Part shown: in pieces, positions 1-9,064 of the stretch
How positions within the stretch are numbered: the stretch's first letter is position 1
Layout: each line of letters opens with the position of its first letter
DNA from: Paraburkholderia aromaticivorans
GTDB lineage: Bacteria; Pseudomonadota; Gammaproteobacteria; Burkholderiales; Burkholderiaceae
Assembly: GCF_012689525.1 (NCBI RefSeq)
Contig: NZ_CP051514.1
Coordinates: forward strand, 1,612,001-1,676,000
Length of the DNA: 64,000 bases
Direction of reading: 5' to 3'
Notes under the pieces: generated by a model
The model's database searches: none
Told to the model about the DNA's origin: nothing
The model's input: only the letters and a program-made list of their open reading frames with translations
Position numbers and translations under genes: made by a program

Positions 1-463
1 GAATGATCATCCCGGTGATGAACACGAAGAGCATCATCGCGCCGCGAATGGCCGGATACGCGCCAATGACCGGAATGTGCGAGCCCAGCATGACCGTCAG
101 CGCGGCACAGATCAGGCCGGTAGCGAATTTGACCGCGAGCATGATCGATACGGCGGCCCGGCTGCGATAGCCGCTCCGCAGCATTTCCTTCTGCAGCTTC
201 AGGCGATATTTCGCATCGAAAAGCGGAAGGCGGTCGCCGATGATTGTCAGGCGACGCACGAGGCGCTGACGAAACGCGCTCCCCTCCTCGACTTCCTCTA
301 CCGCCATGCTGTCGACTCGCTGGGTGAGCGCCGCCTGCCGGGCGCGCTCGGCGATCCGCCCACGCCGGCCGCCATGCTTTGTCGCCCACCAGATCGCGAG
401 CGCGGCGAACAGCGCCAGCAGCATCAGCAGGTTGATCAATGTTTCGAAGTTGGCCTGGTTCAT
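1..463 (-). CDS. tadC: Tad pilus inner-membrane platform protein TadC (partial)
   Basis: The reading frame opens at the ATG on the minus strand at 463 and runs off the left edge of the window. The protein begins MNQANFETLINLLMLLAL, a hydrophobic N-terminal segment, followed by a basic/acidic cytoplasmic stretch and further hydrophobic segments (GLICAALTVMLG and MMLFVFITGMII). This matches the layout of the T2SSF-domain protein TadC, which forms the inner-membrane platform of the Tad (Flp) pilus with TadB. Its ATG overlaps the TGA of tadB, so the two are translationally coupled. The T2SSF core lies outside the window. Identity is inferred from position in the operon and the N-terminal pattern. 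Confidence 0.85.
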   Translation of the reverse strand, partial: MNQANFETLINLLMLLALFAALAIWWATKHGGRRGRIAERARQAALTQRVDSMAVEEVEEGSAFRQRLVRRLTIIGDRLPLFDAKYRLKLQKEMLRSGYRSRAAVSIMLAVKFATGLICAALTVMLGSHIPVIGAYPAIRGAMMLFVFITGMII

Positions 464-1434
464 CGCGACGTATCCAGTTTAGACATCTTGCCGATCACCA
501 GCAGCCCGAACACCATGGAGGTCGCGCCGAACGACAGCAGTTTCTGTCCGGGATGTGTGTCGAACAGAATAAAGAGGTAATTTCGATTCAGAACGTACAT
601 GGACAGCATGATGACCGCCGGAATGGAAGCCATGATCTTGGTCGTGATGCGGGCTTCGCCGGTCAGAGCTTTCGTTTTCTGACGGATCTCGCGCCGGGTC
701 CGGACGATCGTGGCCAGACCCTCGAGCGTCTCACCGAGCTGACCGCCGGTTTCCCGCTGCAGCAGCAAACAGACGCAGAAGAACGAGAAGTCTGCGATTT
801 CGATGCGCCTGACCGCGACCGCCAACACCTCTTCCAGATCGAGACCCACCTGGAGCGAATCGCTCATCAATTTGAACTCGTGCCGTATCGGCTCGGCACA
901 TTCGCTCGACACAGTACCGATTACCTGCGTCACTGGGACGCCCGCGCGCACCGCGCGCACGATCAGGTCGATCACGTCCGGAAAGCCATCGAGAAAGCGC
1001 CGGCGAAAGCGCTGGACCAGAAAACCATACGAGCGGACTACCGCGAACGCAGGTAAGCCGAGAACGAGCAGCGGCTTGGCGAAGTCGGGCAGTGGCATGA
1101 GGCGCGTCATCAGCAGGGCGAGCAGTTCGCCAGCCACCGCTGCCGCGAACACGATGCGAATGCCATTTTTCCCGGCGACGGTGCGAAGGCGTGCCACCTT
1201 CGGACCATACCAGCGGCTGAACACGTTTTCTCTTTTACTGACCGTGAACAGGTCCGTGTCGTGTGCCCTGACGTCCCTGGTTCGGACGCTATGTGCAGCG
1301 AACGTATCCTCCATCCGCGCCTTGATCCTCGCGTGCGGCTGCTTTTTGCGCATGTCCTGCACAGTCAGCCACATCACGCCGAGCATGAGTACAAGGATGA
1401 AGGCGCACACAGTCAGGAGGTCGACCCTGTTCAT
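460..1434 (-). CDS. tadB: Tad pilus inner-membrane platform protein TadB
   Basis: A 324-residue protein with an N-terminal membrane helix (residues about 7-25), a soluble T2SSF-like helical domain centred on LDGFPDVIDLIVRAVRAG (about 150-167), and C-terminal hydrophobic helices (about 275-320). This is the usual TadB architecture and length. TadB and TadC form the platform that couples the TadA ATPase to pilus assembly. The start overlaps the end of tadA by 4 bp and the stop overlaps the start of tadC, as expected in a tight tad operon. Family membership is secure; the function is from family knowledge. Confidence 0.93.
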   Translation of the reverse strand: MNRVDLLTVCAFILVLMLGVMWLTVQDMRKKQPHARIKARMEDTFAAHSVRTRDVRAHDTDLFTVSKRENVFSRWYGPKVARLRTVAGKNGIRIVFAAAVAGELLALLMTRLMPLPDFAKPLLVLGLPAFAVVRSYGFLVQRFRRRFLDGFPDVIDLIVRAVRAGVPVTQVIGTVSSECAEPIRHEFKLMSDSLQVGLDLEEVLAVAVRRIEIADFSFFCVCLLLQRETGGQLGETLEGLATIVRTRREIRQKTKALTGEARITTKIMASIPAVIMLSMYVLNRNYLFILFDTHPGQKLLSFGATSMVFGLLVIGKMSKLDTSR

Positions 1435-2822
1435 GGCCTCATCGCCTCCAGCAACGCGTCCTCGAGCCCGTAATACGCCGCGCGCGCAGAGAACGCCGGC
1501 CGCACCAGCGCCGACTCGTAAGCGCCCTTGACCTCCTCGCTATAGGCAGTCGCATCGTAGCGAAACGTGAACAGATCCTGGGTAATGATGACGTCGCCTT
1601 CCATGCCGACGAGTTCGGTGATCCGCGTCACTCGGCGCATGCCGTCACGCATCCGCTCTATCTGCACGATCAGGTGCACCGCGCTCGCGATCTGCCGGCG
1701 AATGGACAGAAGCGGCAGATTCCCGTTCGCCATCATCACCATGCTCTCGAGCCGCGTAATGCCGTCACGAGGGGTGTTCGCGTGGATCGTGGTCATCGAG
1801 CCATCGTGGCCCGTGTTCATCGCCTGCAAAACGTCGAAGGCTTCCGGGCCGCGCGTTTCGCCGAGGATAATCCGGTCGGGGCGCATCCGCAGCGCATTAC
1901 GCACGAGATCGCGCTGCGCAACGCCGCCGAGCCCTTCGGCATTCTCGGGCCGCGTCTCGAGGCTCACGACGTGCGGCTGCACGAGCTGAAGTTCGGCCGC
2001 ATCCTCGATGGTGATGGTACGCTCACCGAGCCCGATGAAGTGCGACAACGCGTTGAGCAGCGTAGTCTTGCCGGAGCCCGTACCGCCCGAAACGATGATG
2101 TTGAGACGGCAGGTGCTCGCGAGCTTGAGCAGGTTCGCCATTTGCTGCGACATGTTACCCTGCTGCGCCATCCGGTGAAGCGTGATATTGCGCTTCGAAA
2201 ACTTCCGGATCGAGATGGTCGCGCCATGGATCGCGAGCGGCGGCAGCACGACGTTGACCCGGCTGCCGTCAGCCAGACGCGCGTCCACCATCGGGCTGCT
2301 TTCGTCGACGCGCCGGCCGACCCCTGCCGCAATCCGCTGCGCCACGTTGACCACGTGCGCGTTGTCGCGAAACTTGTAGGGCGTGAGTTCGAGTCGGCCG
2401 TGGCGTTCCACGTAGACCTGATCCGGTCCGTTGACGAGCACGTCGGTAATGGTTTCATCGGCGAGCAATGGTTCAATCGGCCCCAGGCCGAACATGTCGT
2501 TCAGCAGTTCGCCGACGATCTGCCCCTGCTCGGAAATCGTGATGTTCAGATGCTCGCGCTCGGCAATTTCCAGCACAAGCTTTTCAACACCGGGCTTCAT
2601 TTGCTCGCGCGTCCTGCCTACTGCAGCAGACGCGTTCATCAAGGTGAATACGCCGGTCCGGATAGTCTTGAACAGTTCCGAGCGGACCAGCGTCTCGTTG
2701 CCTTCCGAAGTATTAACGCGCGCCGCGGCGGATGCCGCAGTCCCGTCCAGTACCGCGACCGCTTCCGCGGCTGCAAAATCGTCAGTCGCGTCAGGCATAC
2801 GCGCGTGTTTTTGCCCGAACAT
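1431..2822 (-). CDS. tadA: Tad pilus assembly ATPase TadA/CpaF
   Basis: A 463-residue type II/IV secretion ATPase. Visible motifs: Walker A GGTGSGKTT (about 246-254), Asp box TIEDAAELQL (about 271-280), Walker B region RMRPDRIILGETRGPEA (about 313-329) and His box MTTIHANT (about 343-350). The N-terminal domain contains the GLGPIEPLL element typical of CpaF. It powers extension (and in some systems retraction) of the Flp pilus from the cytoplasmic face. The ATG at 2822 shares one base with the TGA of the upstream tadZ, and its stop overlaps the tadB start. All catalytic boxes are intact. Confidence 0.96.
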   Translation of the reverse strand: MFGQKHARMPDATDDFAAAEAVAVLDGTAASAAARVNTSEGNETLVRSELFKTIRTGVFTLMNASAAVGRTREQMKPGVEKLVLEIAEREHLNITISEQGQIVGELLNDMFGLGPIEPLLADETITDVLVNGPDQVYVERHGRLELTPYKFRDNAHVVNVAQRIAAGVGRRVDESSPMVDARLADGSRVNVVLPPLAIHGATISIRKFSKRNITLHRMAQQGNMSQQMANLLKLASTCRLNIIVSGGTGSGKTTLLNALSHFIGLGERTITIEDAAELQLVQPHVVSLETRPENAEGLGGVAQRDLVRNALRMRPDRIILGETRGPEAFDVLQAMNTGHDGSMTTIHANTPRDGITRLESMVMMANGNLPLLSIRRQIASAVHLIVQIERMRDGMRRVTRITELVGMEGDVIITQDLFTFRYDATAYSEEVKGAYESALVRPAFSARAAYYGLEDALLEAMRP

Positions 2823-4042
2823 CAGCTTCTCCTGAGTCTGAGCTTCTGGAAGAAGGTACGTTCAGCCGTCGAAGGCTGCCCGGTCAGATCGTGTCCGATT
2901 CGCGTGATGTTCTGATTGAAGCCGTTCGGTGTCTTTTCATTCGGTGCCTCGCCGAGATTCTCGGCAATCGAGATCGCCTTGGCTTCGAACGGAATCTCAT
3001 ATAACGCGGCGCGTCCGACGGCCGACGTAAAGTCGGCTGCCTGGACCTTGCCGGCGCTCGCAGCGTTCGCGTTGTTCAGCAGCAGAGAGGTGGGCGGGTT
3101 GTTGTCGCGGTCCTCGATAAAGCGCAGCAGGCGTATCGTCTCGCGGGTCGCGTGCACTGAGCGGTCGGCGACCAGATAGACGCGCGACGCAAAATCGAAC
3201 GCGTCTCCTGCAAGGGGATCAGCCAGATTGCCGACGTCGAGAATCACATAGTGGAAGCTGTCACACAGCAGTTCGAGCACGCGCCCGAGCGCGCCGCCCG
3301 CGAAAGGCTGGGCGCTTCCGTAGTCGAGCTCAGCGGACAGCATGAAGAGCCGCGCACCTTTCGCAACGAGCGTGCGCTCAACGTACTGCGGATCCAGGCG
3401 ATGCACGTTCTGCAGCACATCTGTCAGGCCGTTATTGCTCTGGATGCCGAGCATGCTGTTCGCCGCGCCACCGTACAGGTTCAGATCGACGTAAGCGACC
3501 CGACGGTGCGTCTCTTCCGCCAGATGGCGGGCCACGTTGAGCGCGATCGTGGTCGTGCCCACCCCGCCGCGCGATCCCGCGAAGGCAATTGTTTTGCCGG
3601 CACGCGCCAGCATCACGGGGCTGACTTTTCCCTCGGCAACGTTTACGGTCCGCTTGAGCAATTCGACTGTGAGCGGCTTGACCAGATAGTCGCGCACACC
3701 GATTTTCAGCAGGCTGCGGAACAGCCCGACGTCGTTGCGCTCGCCGAGCGCAACGACCTGAACCGATGGCTCGCACACCTCCGCCAGCCGGCCGAGGTCC
3801 GAGAGCGGCATCACCGAGTCGTTCAGGTCGATCAGCAGGAATTGCGGCGAGCGCTCGATTTTCGACAGATAGGCGATTGCGTCCTCGACGCTGCCAATCC
3901 CTACGTGCGTATGCGGCATCGCCTGGTCGAGCACGAAGGCCTTGAGTACCTGCTCTGTTTTGCGGTCATTGACAAACGCAATGAAGTCCGCGACCCGGAT
4001 TCCCGTGTTGCTCTTCGTGAAGTTGAACTCAGTCGTGCTCAT
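2822..4042 (-). CDS. cpaE: Pilus localisation ATPase TadZ/CpaE
   Basis: A 406-residue protein with an N-terminal receiver-like domain (about 15-140, IDLND near 71-75) and a C-terminal ParA/MinD-type ATPase. The deviant Walker A motif is SRGGVGTTT (about 157-165), where the family often has an altered lysine pattern. TadZ proteins place the Tad apparatus at the cell pole. The gene lies 27 bp downstream of the CpaD-like lipoprotein gene and its stop codon overlaps the tadA start. Only some of the receiver's phosphorylation-site residues are apparent, so phosphorylation control is unlikely. Confidence 0.92.
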   Translation of the reverse strand: MSTTEFNFTKSNTGIRVADFIAFVNDRKTEQVLKAFVLDQAMPHTHVGIGSVEDAIAYLSKIERSPQFLLIDLNDSVMPLSDLGRLAEVCEPSVQVVALGERNDVGLFRSLLKIGVRDYLVKPLTVELLKRTVNVAEGKVSPVMLARAGKTIAFAGSRGGVGTTTIALNVARHLAEETHRRVAYVDLNLYGGAANSMLGIQSNNGLTDVLQNVHRLDPQYVERTLVAKGARLFMLSAELDYGSAQPFAGGALGRVLELLCDSFHYVILDVGNLADPLAGDAFDFASRVYLVADRSVHATRETIRLLRFIEDRDNNPPTSLLLNNANAASAGKVQAADFTSAVGRAALYEIPFEAKAISIAENLGEAPNEKTPNGFNQNITRIGHDLTGQPSTAERTFFQKLRLRRS

Positions 4043-4069
4043 GGTGTTCGTCCGTGAGTGTTGCTCGCA

Positions 4070-4444
4070 TCACTTGGAATCGCGCGACGTGGCAGTGTCG
4101 AGCGGGATCACATGGCCGGTTTCGTAGCGACGCACCGCGCTCGCCGCGACAGCGGCGTCGGCTGGACCGAGCGGCTGCGGCTTGACGAGGTCCTGCGGAT
4201 TCGCGATCTGTGCCGCAAGATTGGAGTAGGTCGCACACCCCCATTCCATGCTCGGGCGATGCCAGCCCGCGTCCGTCAACACCGAAGGACGTGAGAGGCT
4301 CGCGCAATCGGGCGGCAAGGCGAAACGGCCGTCGAAGCCTATCGTCGACTGATCCGGCATGCTGCGCGGCGGCTTGAAGCATCCGCTGACACTGGCCGCA
4401 CCAGCGCAGGCGAGAAAAAGCGTGAGAAGACGGACGGTTTTCAT
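4070..4444 (-). CDS. CpaD-like Tad pilus lipoprotein
   Basis: A 124-residue protein started at the ATG at 4444, which gives a clean lipoprotein signal peptide (MKTVRLLTLFLACAG, lipobox-like SVSGC with Cys about 22). A longer frame extends upstream to 4576 but would overlap the secretin gene and bury the signal. The mature part contains GCATYSNLAAQIANPQDL, a pattern shared with CpaD family pilus biogenesis lipoproteins, which are thought to assist the secretin at the outer membrane. The position between the secretin and TadZ genes fits. It is shorter than classical CpaD (about 200-230 residues). Confidence 0.8.
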   Translation of the reverse strand: MKTVRLLTLFLACAGAASVSGCFKPPRSMPDQSTIGFDGRFALPPDCASLSRPSVLTDAGWHRPSMEWGCATYSNLAAQIANPQDLVKPQPLGPADAAVAASAVRRYETGHVIPLDTATSRDSK

Positions 4445-4466
4445 GATGTCGGACTCGATAAGCGGC

Positions 4467-5972
4467 TCAATAGACGTATCCGGCCGCGCCGACCAGACGC
4501 GGTTGGTCAGACGCAGAAGGTCCGTCGCCGGCCTGACGCCTGTAGCTGTATTCGATGTCGCTGCTGGGCGACACAAGCGATTCGAGCGGCGTGCGAAGTT
4601 TCGACGGATCGGTCGGCTCGACCAGATACGGCGTCACCATGATCACCAGCTCCGTCTTGTTGTTCTGGTAGTTCGTCGACGAAAACAGCTTGCCCAGGAT
4701 CGGAATGGAACCCATACCCGGAATCTGCGAAATGATGTCGGTAGTATTGCTCTGCAACAGGCCGCCGATTGCGAAGCTCTGGCCGCTCCCCAGCTCGACG
4801 GTCGTATCCGCGCGGCGCACACTCAGCCCCGGAACCGTGATGCCCCCAGTCGTCACGCTCACCGATGTGTCGATCTGGCTCACCTCCGGACGTACCTTCA
4901 GACTGATGCGGTGATCGTTCAGCACGGTCGGCGTGAAATCGAGCTTCACACCGAACTGCTTGAATTCGACGGAGATCGCACCATTGGTCTGCGACACCGG
5001 AATGGGGAATTCACCACCCGCGAGAAAGCTGGCCGTCTGCCCAGACAACGCGACGAGATTCGGCTCCGCGAGAACGGTCAGCAGGCCTTCCTGGTTCAAC
5101 GCATCGACAAGCGCCTGGATATTGACGTTGTTGGTCTTGAACGCGCCGAACAGCGAAAACGCGTTGTTCGACGGGAGGTTCACCGGAAAGGTCGTCTGGC
5201 CCGTGGGTCCGACGATCGGCTGGTTCAGGTTGTAGATCGGACGCCCGCTAAAGATGCCGCCGTAGAAATTGCCGACCGCACTGCCCATCGCCTGCCAGTT
5301 GATCCCGAGCTGCTGCGTGACATTTCGGTCCACCTCCGTGATGCGCACGCGCAACTGGACCTGCAGCGGGCGGTCGATCGTCATGCGGTTGATCAGGACT
5401 TCCTTGTCCGCCAGATAGGGCGTGACGGCCTGGACAACGGCGTCGGCGTCGGCGGGGTTGGCCGCCCTACCGGAAAGCTGCAACGAGCCCTGGCCCGTGC
5501 TCATCTGCACGTTCATGCCTGGAAAGCGCGCCGCGATCATGCTGCGTAGACCCTCCATGTCGCGTCCGACGACGACCGTGCGCTGCACCAGCGTCTTGTT
5601 GTTCGCGCCCAGCACGTAGAGCGTCGTCGTACCGGTCTTCTTGCCCAGCACGAACACGGCCTTCGGCGACGGGACGTGAACGTCCGCGACCGTCGGGTCG
5701 GCGACAAAGACCGAGGTGGCGTCTTCGTTCAGACGTACCAAGGTGCCTTTACCTGCGCTGATGTTCAGGGGCCCCGACGCGTAGTCCGGCATGCCAGCCG
5801 GCGCCACGGCGACAGCCCGGGCTACTGCGGCACGCGACGAAGCGGCGCGTGCCGCATGGGCGGAGGCGGCGTCCGCCGTGACCGCATGCGGGGGAGCCGC
5901 GAGTGCCGGTCCCGCGCACAATACCGCGTAAGCCATCACCCATGTTGCTTTGCAAATCGGACTGAACGGCAT
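4467..5972 (-). CDS. cpaC: Tad pilus outer-membrane secretin RcpA/CpaC
   Basis: A type II/III secretin of 501 residues when started at 5972, which gives a signal peptide ending GPALA|APPH; an upstream in-frame start at 6086 would lack one. A BON-like domain (GRAANPADADAVVQAVTPYL, about 165-185) precedes the secretin domain with VPGLSVRRADTTVELGSGQS and the terminal element IPGMGSIPILGKLFSS. It forms the outer-membrane channel for the Flp pilus. The tad operon is intact around it, with RcpC/CpaB encoded upstream and the CpaD-like lipoprotein downstream. Confidence 0.94.
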   Translation of the reverse strand: MPFSPICKATWVMAYAVLCAGPALAAPPHAVTADAASAHAARAASSRAAVARAVAVAPAGMPDYASGPLNISAGKGTLVRLNEDATSVFVADPTVADVHVPSPKAVFVLGKKTGTTTLYVLGANNKTLVQRTVVVGRDMEGLRSMIAARFPGMNVQMSTGQGSLQLSGRAANPADADAVVQAVTPYLADKEVLINRMTIDRPLQVQLRVRITEVDRNVTQQLGINWQAMGSAVGNFYGGIFSGRPIYNLNQPIVGPTGQTTFPVNLPSNNAFSLFGAFKTNNVNIQALVDALNQEGLLTVLAEPNLVALSGQTASFLAGGEFPIPVSQTNGAISVEFKQFGVKLDFTPTVLNDHRISLKVRPEVSQIDTSVSVTTGGITVPGLSVRRADTTVELGSGQSFAIGGLLQSNTTDIISQIPGMGSIPILGKLFSSTNYQNNKTELVIMVTPYLVEPTDPSKLRTPLESLVSPSSDIEYSYRRQAGDGPSASDQPRLVGAAGYVY

Positions 5973-6024
5973 CTGACGTCTCTCTATCCTGGCGAATGGA
6001 CTTGGTCCAGCGGTTTGAACGGCA

Positions 6025-6972
6025 TCAGCGCGACGCGGGGATGGAAGGCAGCGGTGGTGACGCGCTGTCGCCTCCCGCGGCCACACTCGCCGTCGCGTCG
6101 GCCTTCTCCGAACCTCTATAGATCGCGACCGGCCGCAGCGCGACGGGTGCGGGTGCAGCGGCGGCGACCTGGACCGCGCGCGATCGCGGCAGATCGCGCA
6201 CGGCGCGCGAGATGTCGCCGGCCCAAACCGGTGCAGGCTGCGCCGAGGAAGCCGGCATCGACACAGCGGGGTCGCGCGAAGCCGTCGCGAAACTGCGCAG
6301 CGCGAGAGACAGGTTGCCGAGCCGCGCGGCGACGGAAACGACCTCCCCCGTCCGCGGCGTCACTTCCAGCGTGACGGTGCGGGCGCGGTTGCCGACTGCG
6401 TCTGGGGCGTCGCCAGTTTTCGGTCGCTTGATTTCCGACCCAACCGCCAGTACCCGGACGTGCTCGACGACGGTTTCGCTCGACACCGCAAGGTCAGGTA
6501 AATCGGTGCGGCGATCCATCTGCTGTGTCAGCAGCAGGTCGACGTAGTCGCCCGGCTGGATCAGGCCGGCGTTACCGGACACGTCGTCGACGGCCACCGA
6601 CACGGCGCGCATTTCAGGTTTGAGCGTCGCCGCGAGAAAACCGGGGGCGCTCGGCAGGATCACATCTTCAGCCACGAGAACGGTGCCACTTGCCGCCGCA
6701 TGGCGCAGCAACGCACCCTTCAGTTCCGGGGCGTCCGGTGCACCGGAGACGATAGCGCCAAGCGGCACATCCGCGACCGGCACGGCCTTCCAGGCGAGAT
6801 CCTCGTCGCGCAGCAGCAGGCCTTGCGGCAGGTCGGCTGCGCTGACGAGCACCTTCTGCGTATCCACGACCGGCTTCGACTGATGCGAACCGCTCATGAT
6901 GACCACGCGCACGATCAGCGCGATCATGAGTGCCCCGACGATGAGCACGGCGAATTTAATGACATTTGACAT
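6025..6972 (-). CDS. cpaB: Flp pilus assembly protein RcpC/CpaB
   Basis: A 315-residue protein started at the ATG at 6972, just before an N-terminal membrane anchor (IKFAVLIVGALMIALIVRVV). A SAF-type domain follows (LVSAADLPQGLLLRDEDLAW, about 40-60) and then the RcpC/CpaB core with VSVAVDDVSGNAGLIQPGDYVDLL (about 140-165). The longer frame to 7455 is an artefact overlapping tadV. CpaB is a periplasmic partner of the CpaC secretin. It lies 11 bp downstream of the prepilin peptidase gene, in the conserved tad order. Confidence 0.93.
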   Translation of the reverse strand: MSNVIKFAVLIVGALMIALIVRVVIMSGSHQSKPVVDTQKVLVSAADLPQGLLLRDEDLAWKAVPVADVPLGAIVSGAPDAPELKGALLRHAAASGTVLVAEDVILPSAPGFLAATLKPEMRAVSVAVDDVSGNAGLIQPGDYVDLLLTQQMDRRTDLPDLAVSSETVVEHVRVLAVGSEIKRPKTGDAPDAVGNRARTVTLEVTPRTGEVVSVAARLGNLSLALRSFATASRDPAVSMPASSAQPAPVWAGDISRAVRDLPRSRAVQVAAAAPAPVALRPVAIYRGSEKADATASVAAGGDSASPPLPSIPASR

Positions 6973-6983
6973 GGGGCGACGTC

Positions 6984-7565
6984 CTATCGCTTCAGAATCA
7001 GGGGCAGCACGGCGGGCAGCACAATCGCCAGACCGCCGCCAAACGCAAGTGCTACGCCGTAAGGGACGCCGCGCGCTCCCGAAAACATCGCCAGTACCCG
7101 CAACGGCCGCGAACGCTGGTCCGAATTCATGTTTCGCGTGGCAAGACTGATCAGGGACACCACCGTCCCGATTACTGAAATCAGCGTCAAGGCCGGCAAC
7201 GCGAGACTCAGGCCGACCCACAGGAAAATGACCGAGGCAAGCTTCGCGTCGCCTCCGCCGAGCATCTTTGCCCCGAACAGCGCAGCACAGACAAGGAAGA
7301 CGCCCAATGCCAACCCCAGATGAACGATCACCTGGTCGATGGTCAGGCGAAGGGTTGCCGCGTCCACGAAAAACAGCGCACCGATCGCCAGCACGACCCT
7401 GGTCGGCAGGCGTCGCGAACGAATGTCGACAACTGCGAGCCAGAGCAGCGCGCACAGTACAATGAGACGGATGGCGAGAGACAGTAGGTGCACGATGGGC
7501 GCGGTATCAGAAAACGGGATAGACCAAACGGAGGTCCAAACCACGAGGGCCCAGACCTCAGGCAC
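6984..7565 (-). CDS. tadV: Flp prepilin peptidase TadV/CpaA
   Basis: A polytopic membrane protein of up to 193 residues with both catalytic aspartates of type IV prepilin peptidases: AVVDIRSRRLP (Asp about 47) and GGGDAKL (Asp about 106, the GxGD motif). It would cleave and possibly methylate the Flp prepilin. The start is uncertain: GTG at 7565 gives 193 residues, while an in-frame GTG at 7493 would give about 169 residues, closer to the usual CpaA length. The gene is 6 bp downstream of flp and 11 bp upstream of cpaB. Confidence 0.93.
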   Translation of the reverse strand: MPEVWALVVWTSVWSIPFSDTAPIVHLLSLAIRLIVLCALLWLAVVDIRSRRLPTRVVLAIGALFFVDAATLRLTIDQVIVHLGLALGVFLVCAALFGAKMLGGGDAKLASVIFLWVGLSLALPALTLISVIGTVVSLISLATRNMNSDQRSRPLRVLAMFSGARGVPYGVALAFGGGLAIVLPAVLPLILKR

Positions 7566-7571
7566 GATCGA

Positions 7572-7748
7572 TCAGCCAGCTGCCGCCGTGATCTTGGTGA
7601 ACAGGTTAGTGAACATGCTGCTCACGCTGGTACTGAAGGTCGCACTGACCGCCGTCAGTGCGACGACAATGATGCCGGCCAGAATGGCGTATTCCATTGC
7701 GCTGACGCCACGCTCGTCACGAACGAATGCTTTAAGAAGTTTGCTCAT
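7572..7748 (-). CDS. flp: Flp/Fap-type major pilin
   Basis: A 58-residue prepilin read from the ATG at 7748. The leader MSKLLKAFVRDERG precedes a class IVb-type cleavage site RG/VSAMEYAILAG, with Glu at mature position +5 and the conserved EY pair. A hydrophobic helix follows (IIVVALTAVSATFS). This is the structural subunit of the pilus. As first gene of the operon it should carry the main promoter. A short GGGG stretch ends about 7 nt before the ATG as a weak ribosome binding site. Confidence 0.95.
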   Translation of the reverse strand: MSKLLKAFVRDERGVSAMEYAILAGIIVVALTAVSATFSTSVSSMFTNLFTKITAAAG

Positions 7749-8224
7749 TTAATTCCCCGAAAACAGATGGAAGGACTCGCCCGGGAAGGTCAGGAACCGG
7801 GTGTGGCCAGCCGCATCCCATGCCCTTCTCGCCCAAATAAAGTGAAAGGGCGATAAACCGTTGCTTCGCACTTCGAGCCGGGACGGCCGGTAAGCACTCT
7901 AACGGCGGTGCCGAAAAAAACTTTAGCGATGTCTAACGACTATTTTTCTCGCCCGACGATATTTCGGGAAACTTTGCAAATCGCTCGGGAGAGTAAATCT
8001 GATTGGTTTAACGTTTGCGAGGACCATCCTGCCCGGGATATCCCACTGAAGAACCTGCGGCACTTCTGTTCGGAAACCGGACCGGGCAAGCGTTTATCCT
8101 GGTGCGAAATTCAAGATTCGGAAGTAGTGCTGCCTTCGGCGGCCGGCAGACCGGTGCTGATATCTGCGTTTCAAGACGGAGCCGACGATTTTGTCTTGTC
8201 GAGCTTCGAGCGTAAGCCCGACTA
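7749..8224. other. Region upstream of flp with one marginal ORF
   Basis: The stretch between flp and the first IS6 element should hold the tad promoter on the minus strand. I could not assign -35/-10 boxes with confidence. On the plus strand an ORF at 7908-8225 (105 codons) ends exactly at the IS junction. Its product matches no family I know, its N-terminal half has poor codon bias for this genome, and it may be chance or a gene tail cut by the IS. Confidence 0.3.
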
Positions 8225-8225
8225 A

Positions 8226-9064
8226 TGGGTGTCGCGATAAGCCGAAGGGGTAAAATCCGGAGCAGACGAAATTCCCCGAATGACACGATGAAGAAGACGC
8301 AGACTCCGCGAAAGGCACTGGCCTCGGACATAGCCAAAGTTCTGAAGCGACTTCATTATCCGCTCGAAGTGATATTGGTCTGCGTGAGATGGTACGTGGC
8401 CTACTCGCTGAGTCTGCGTGATCTCGAGGAAATGATGGCTGAGCGCGGTATTTCAGTCGATCATTCAACCGTGCACCGCTGGGTGATCAAGCTGGTGCCA
8501 TTGCTCGAGAAAATGTTTCGCAAACACAAAAGGCCAGTCGGCAAAAGCTGGCGGATGGATGAGACCTACCTCAAGATCAGGGGTCAGTGGAAGTATCTCT
8601 ACCGCGCCGTGGACAAGGCCGGCAACCCTATCGACTTCCTGCTGCGCGCCCATCGCGACAAGCCTGCAGCGCGCCGCTTCTTCGAGAAAGCGATTGGCCA
8701 GAACGGCGCCCCGCAGACGGTCAACATGGATAAGAGCGGTGCAAATCTGGCCGCCATCCAGGCGATCAACGCCGCACGCGAAACACCTATCCGCGTCCGT
8801 CAGGTCAAGTATCTGAACAACCGCATCGAGCAGGACCACCGGGCCATCAAACGCCGAACCCGACCCATGCTCGGCTTCAAGGATTTTCGTTGTGCACGCA
8901 TCATTCTGGGCGGCATTGAGGTGATGCATATGATCCGCAAGGGGCAAATGAAATTCGCCAGAGGGACCGGCGCGTCCGCCGCACGGCAATTCTATTCCCT
9001 CGTCTCATAAACGATCGCGCCCGCTGCACTGCGCTCGCCCCTCCGTCCTTATTGCGACAGTGCC
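8226..9064 (+). mobile_element. Intact IS6-family insertion sequence (subtype A, copy 1)
   Basis: The element is bounded by imperfect terminal inverted repeats. The left end reads GGGTGTCGCGATAAG and the right end, read inward, GGCACTGTCGCAATAAG; the latter resembles the GGCACTGTTGCAAA ends of IS26. It carries one complete transposase gene. No 8-bp target duplication is visible at the flanks, which suggests recombination after insertion. At least three other decayed copies of the same subtype lie in the window (11215, about 41590 and 52245). Confidence 0.85.
8288..9010 (+). CDS. IS6-family transposase
   Basis: A 240-residue DDE transposase started at the ATG at 8288; an in-frame upstream ATG at 8225 lies in the terminal repeat. 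N-terminal helix-turn-helix region (LRDLEEMMAERGISVDHSTVHRW), then the catalytic triad: [12 protein letters not shown] (D1), VNMDKSGANLAA (D2) and NNRIEQDHRAIKRR (E, in the EQDH context of IS6). It appears fully intact, unlike the other IS6 copies here, so it is the likeliest source of current activity and cointegrate formation. Confidence 0.95.
   Translation: MKKTQTPRKALASDIAKVLKRLHYPLEVILVCVRWYVAYSLSLRDLEEMMAERGISVDHSTVHRWVIKLVPLLEKMFRKHKRPVGKSWRMDETYLKIRGQWKYLYRAVDKAGNPIDFLLRAHRDKPAARRFFEKAIGQNGAPQTVNMDKSGANLAAIQAINAARETPIRVRQVKYLNNRIEQDHRAIKRRTRPMLGFKDFRCARIILGGIEVMHMIRKGQMKFARGTGASAARQFYSLVS

Noticed and set aside
5749..6374. Plus-strand ORFs across the tad genes
   Set aside because: Shadows of cpaC and cpaB; both true frames have family motifs.
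7908..8225. 105-codon plus-strand ORF between flp and the first IS6
   Set aside because: No recognised family, weak codon bias and end fixed by the IS junction; kept only as a note.
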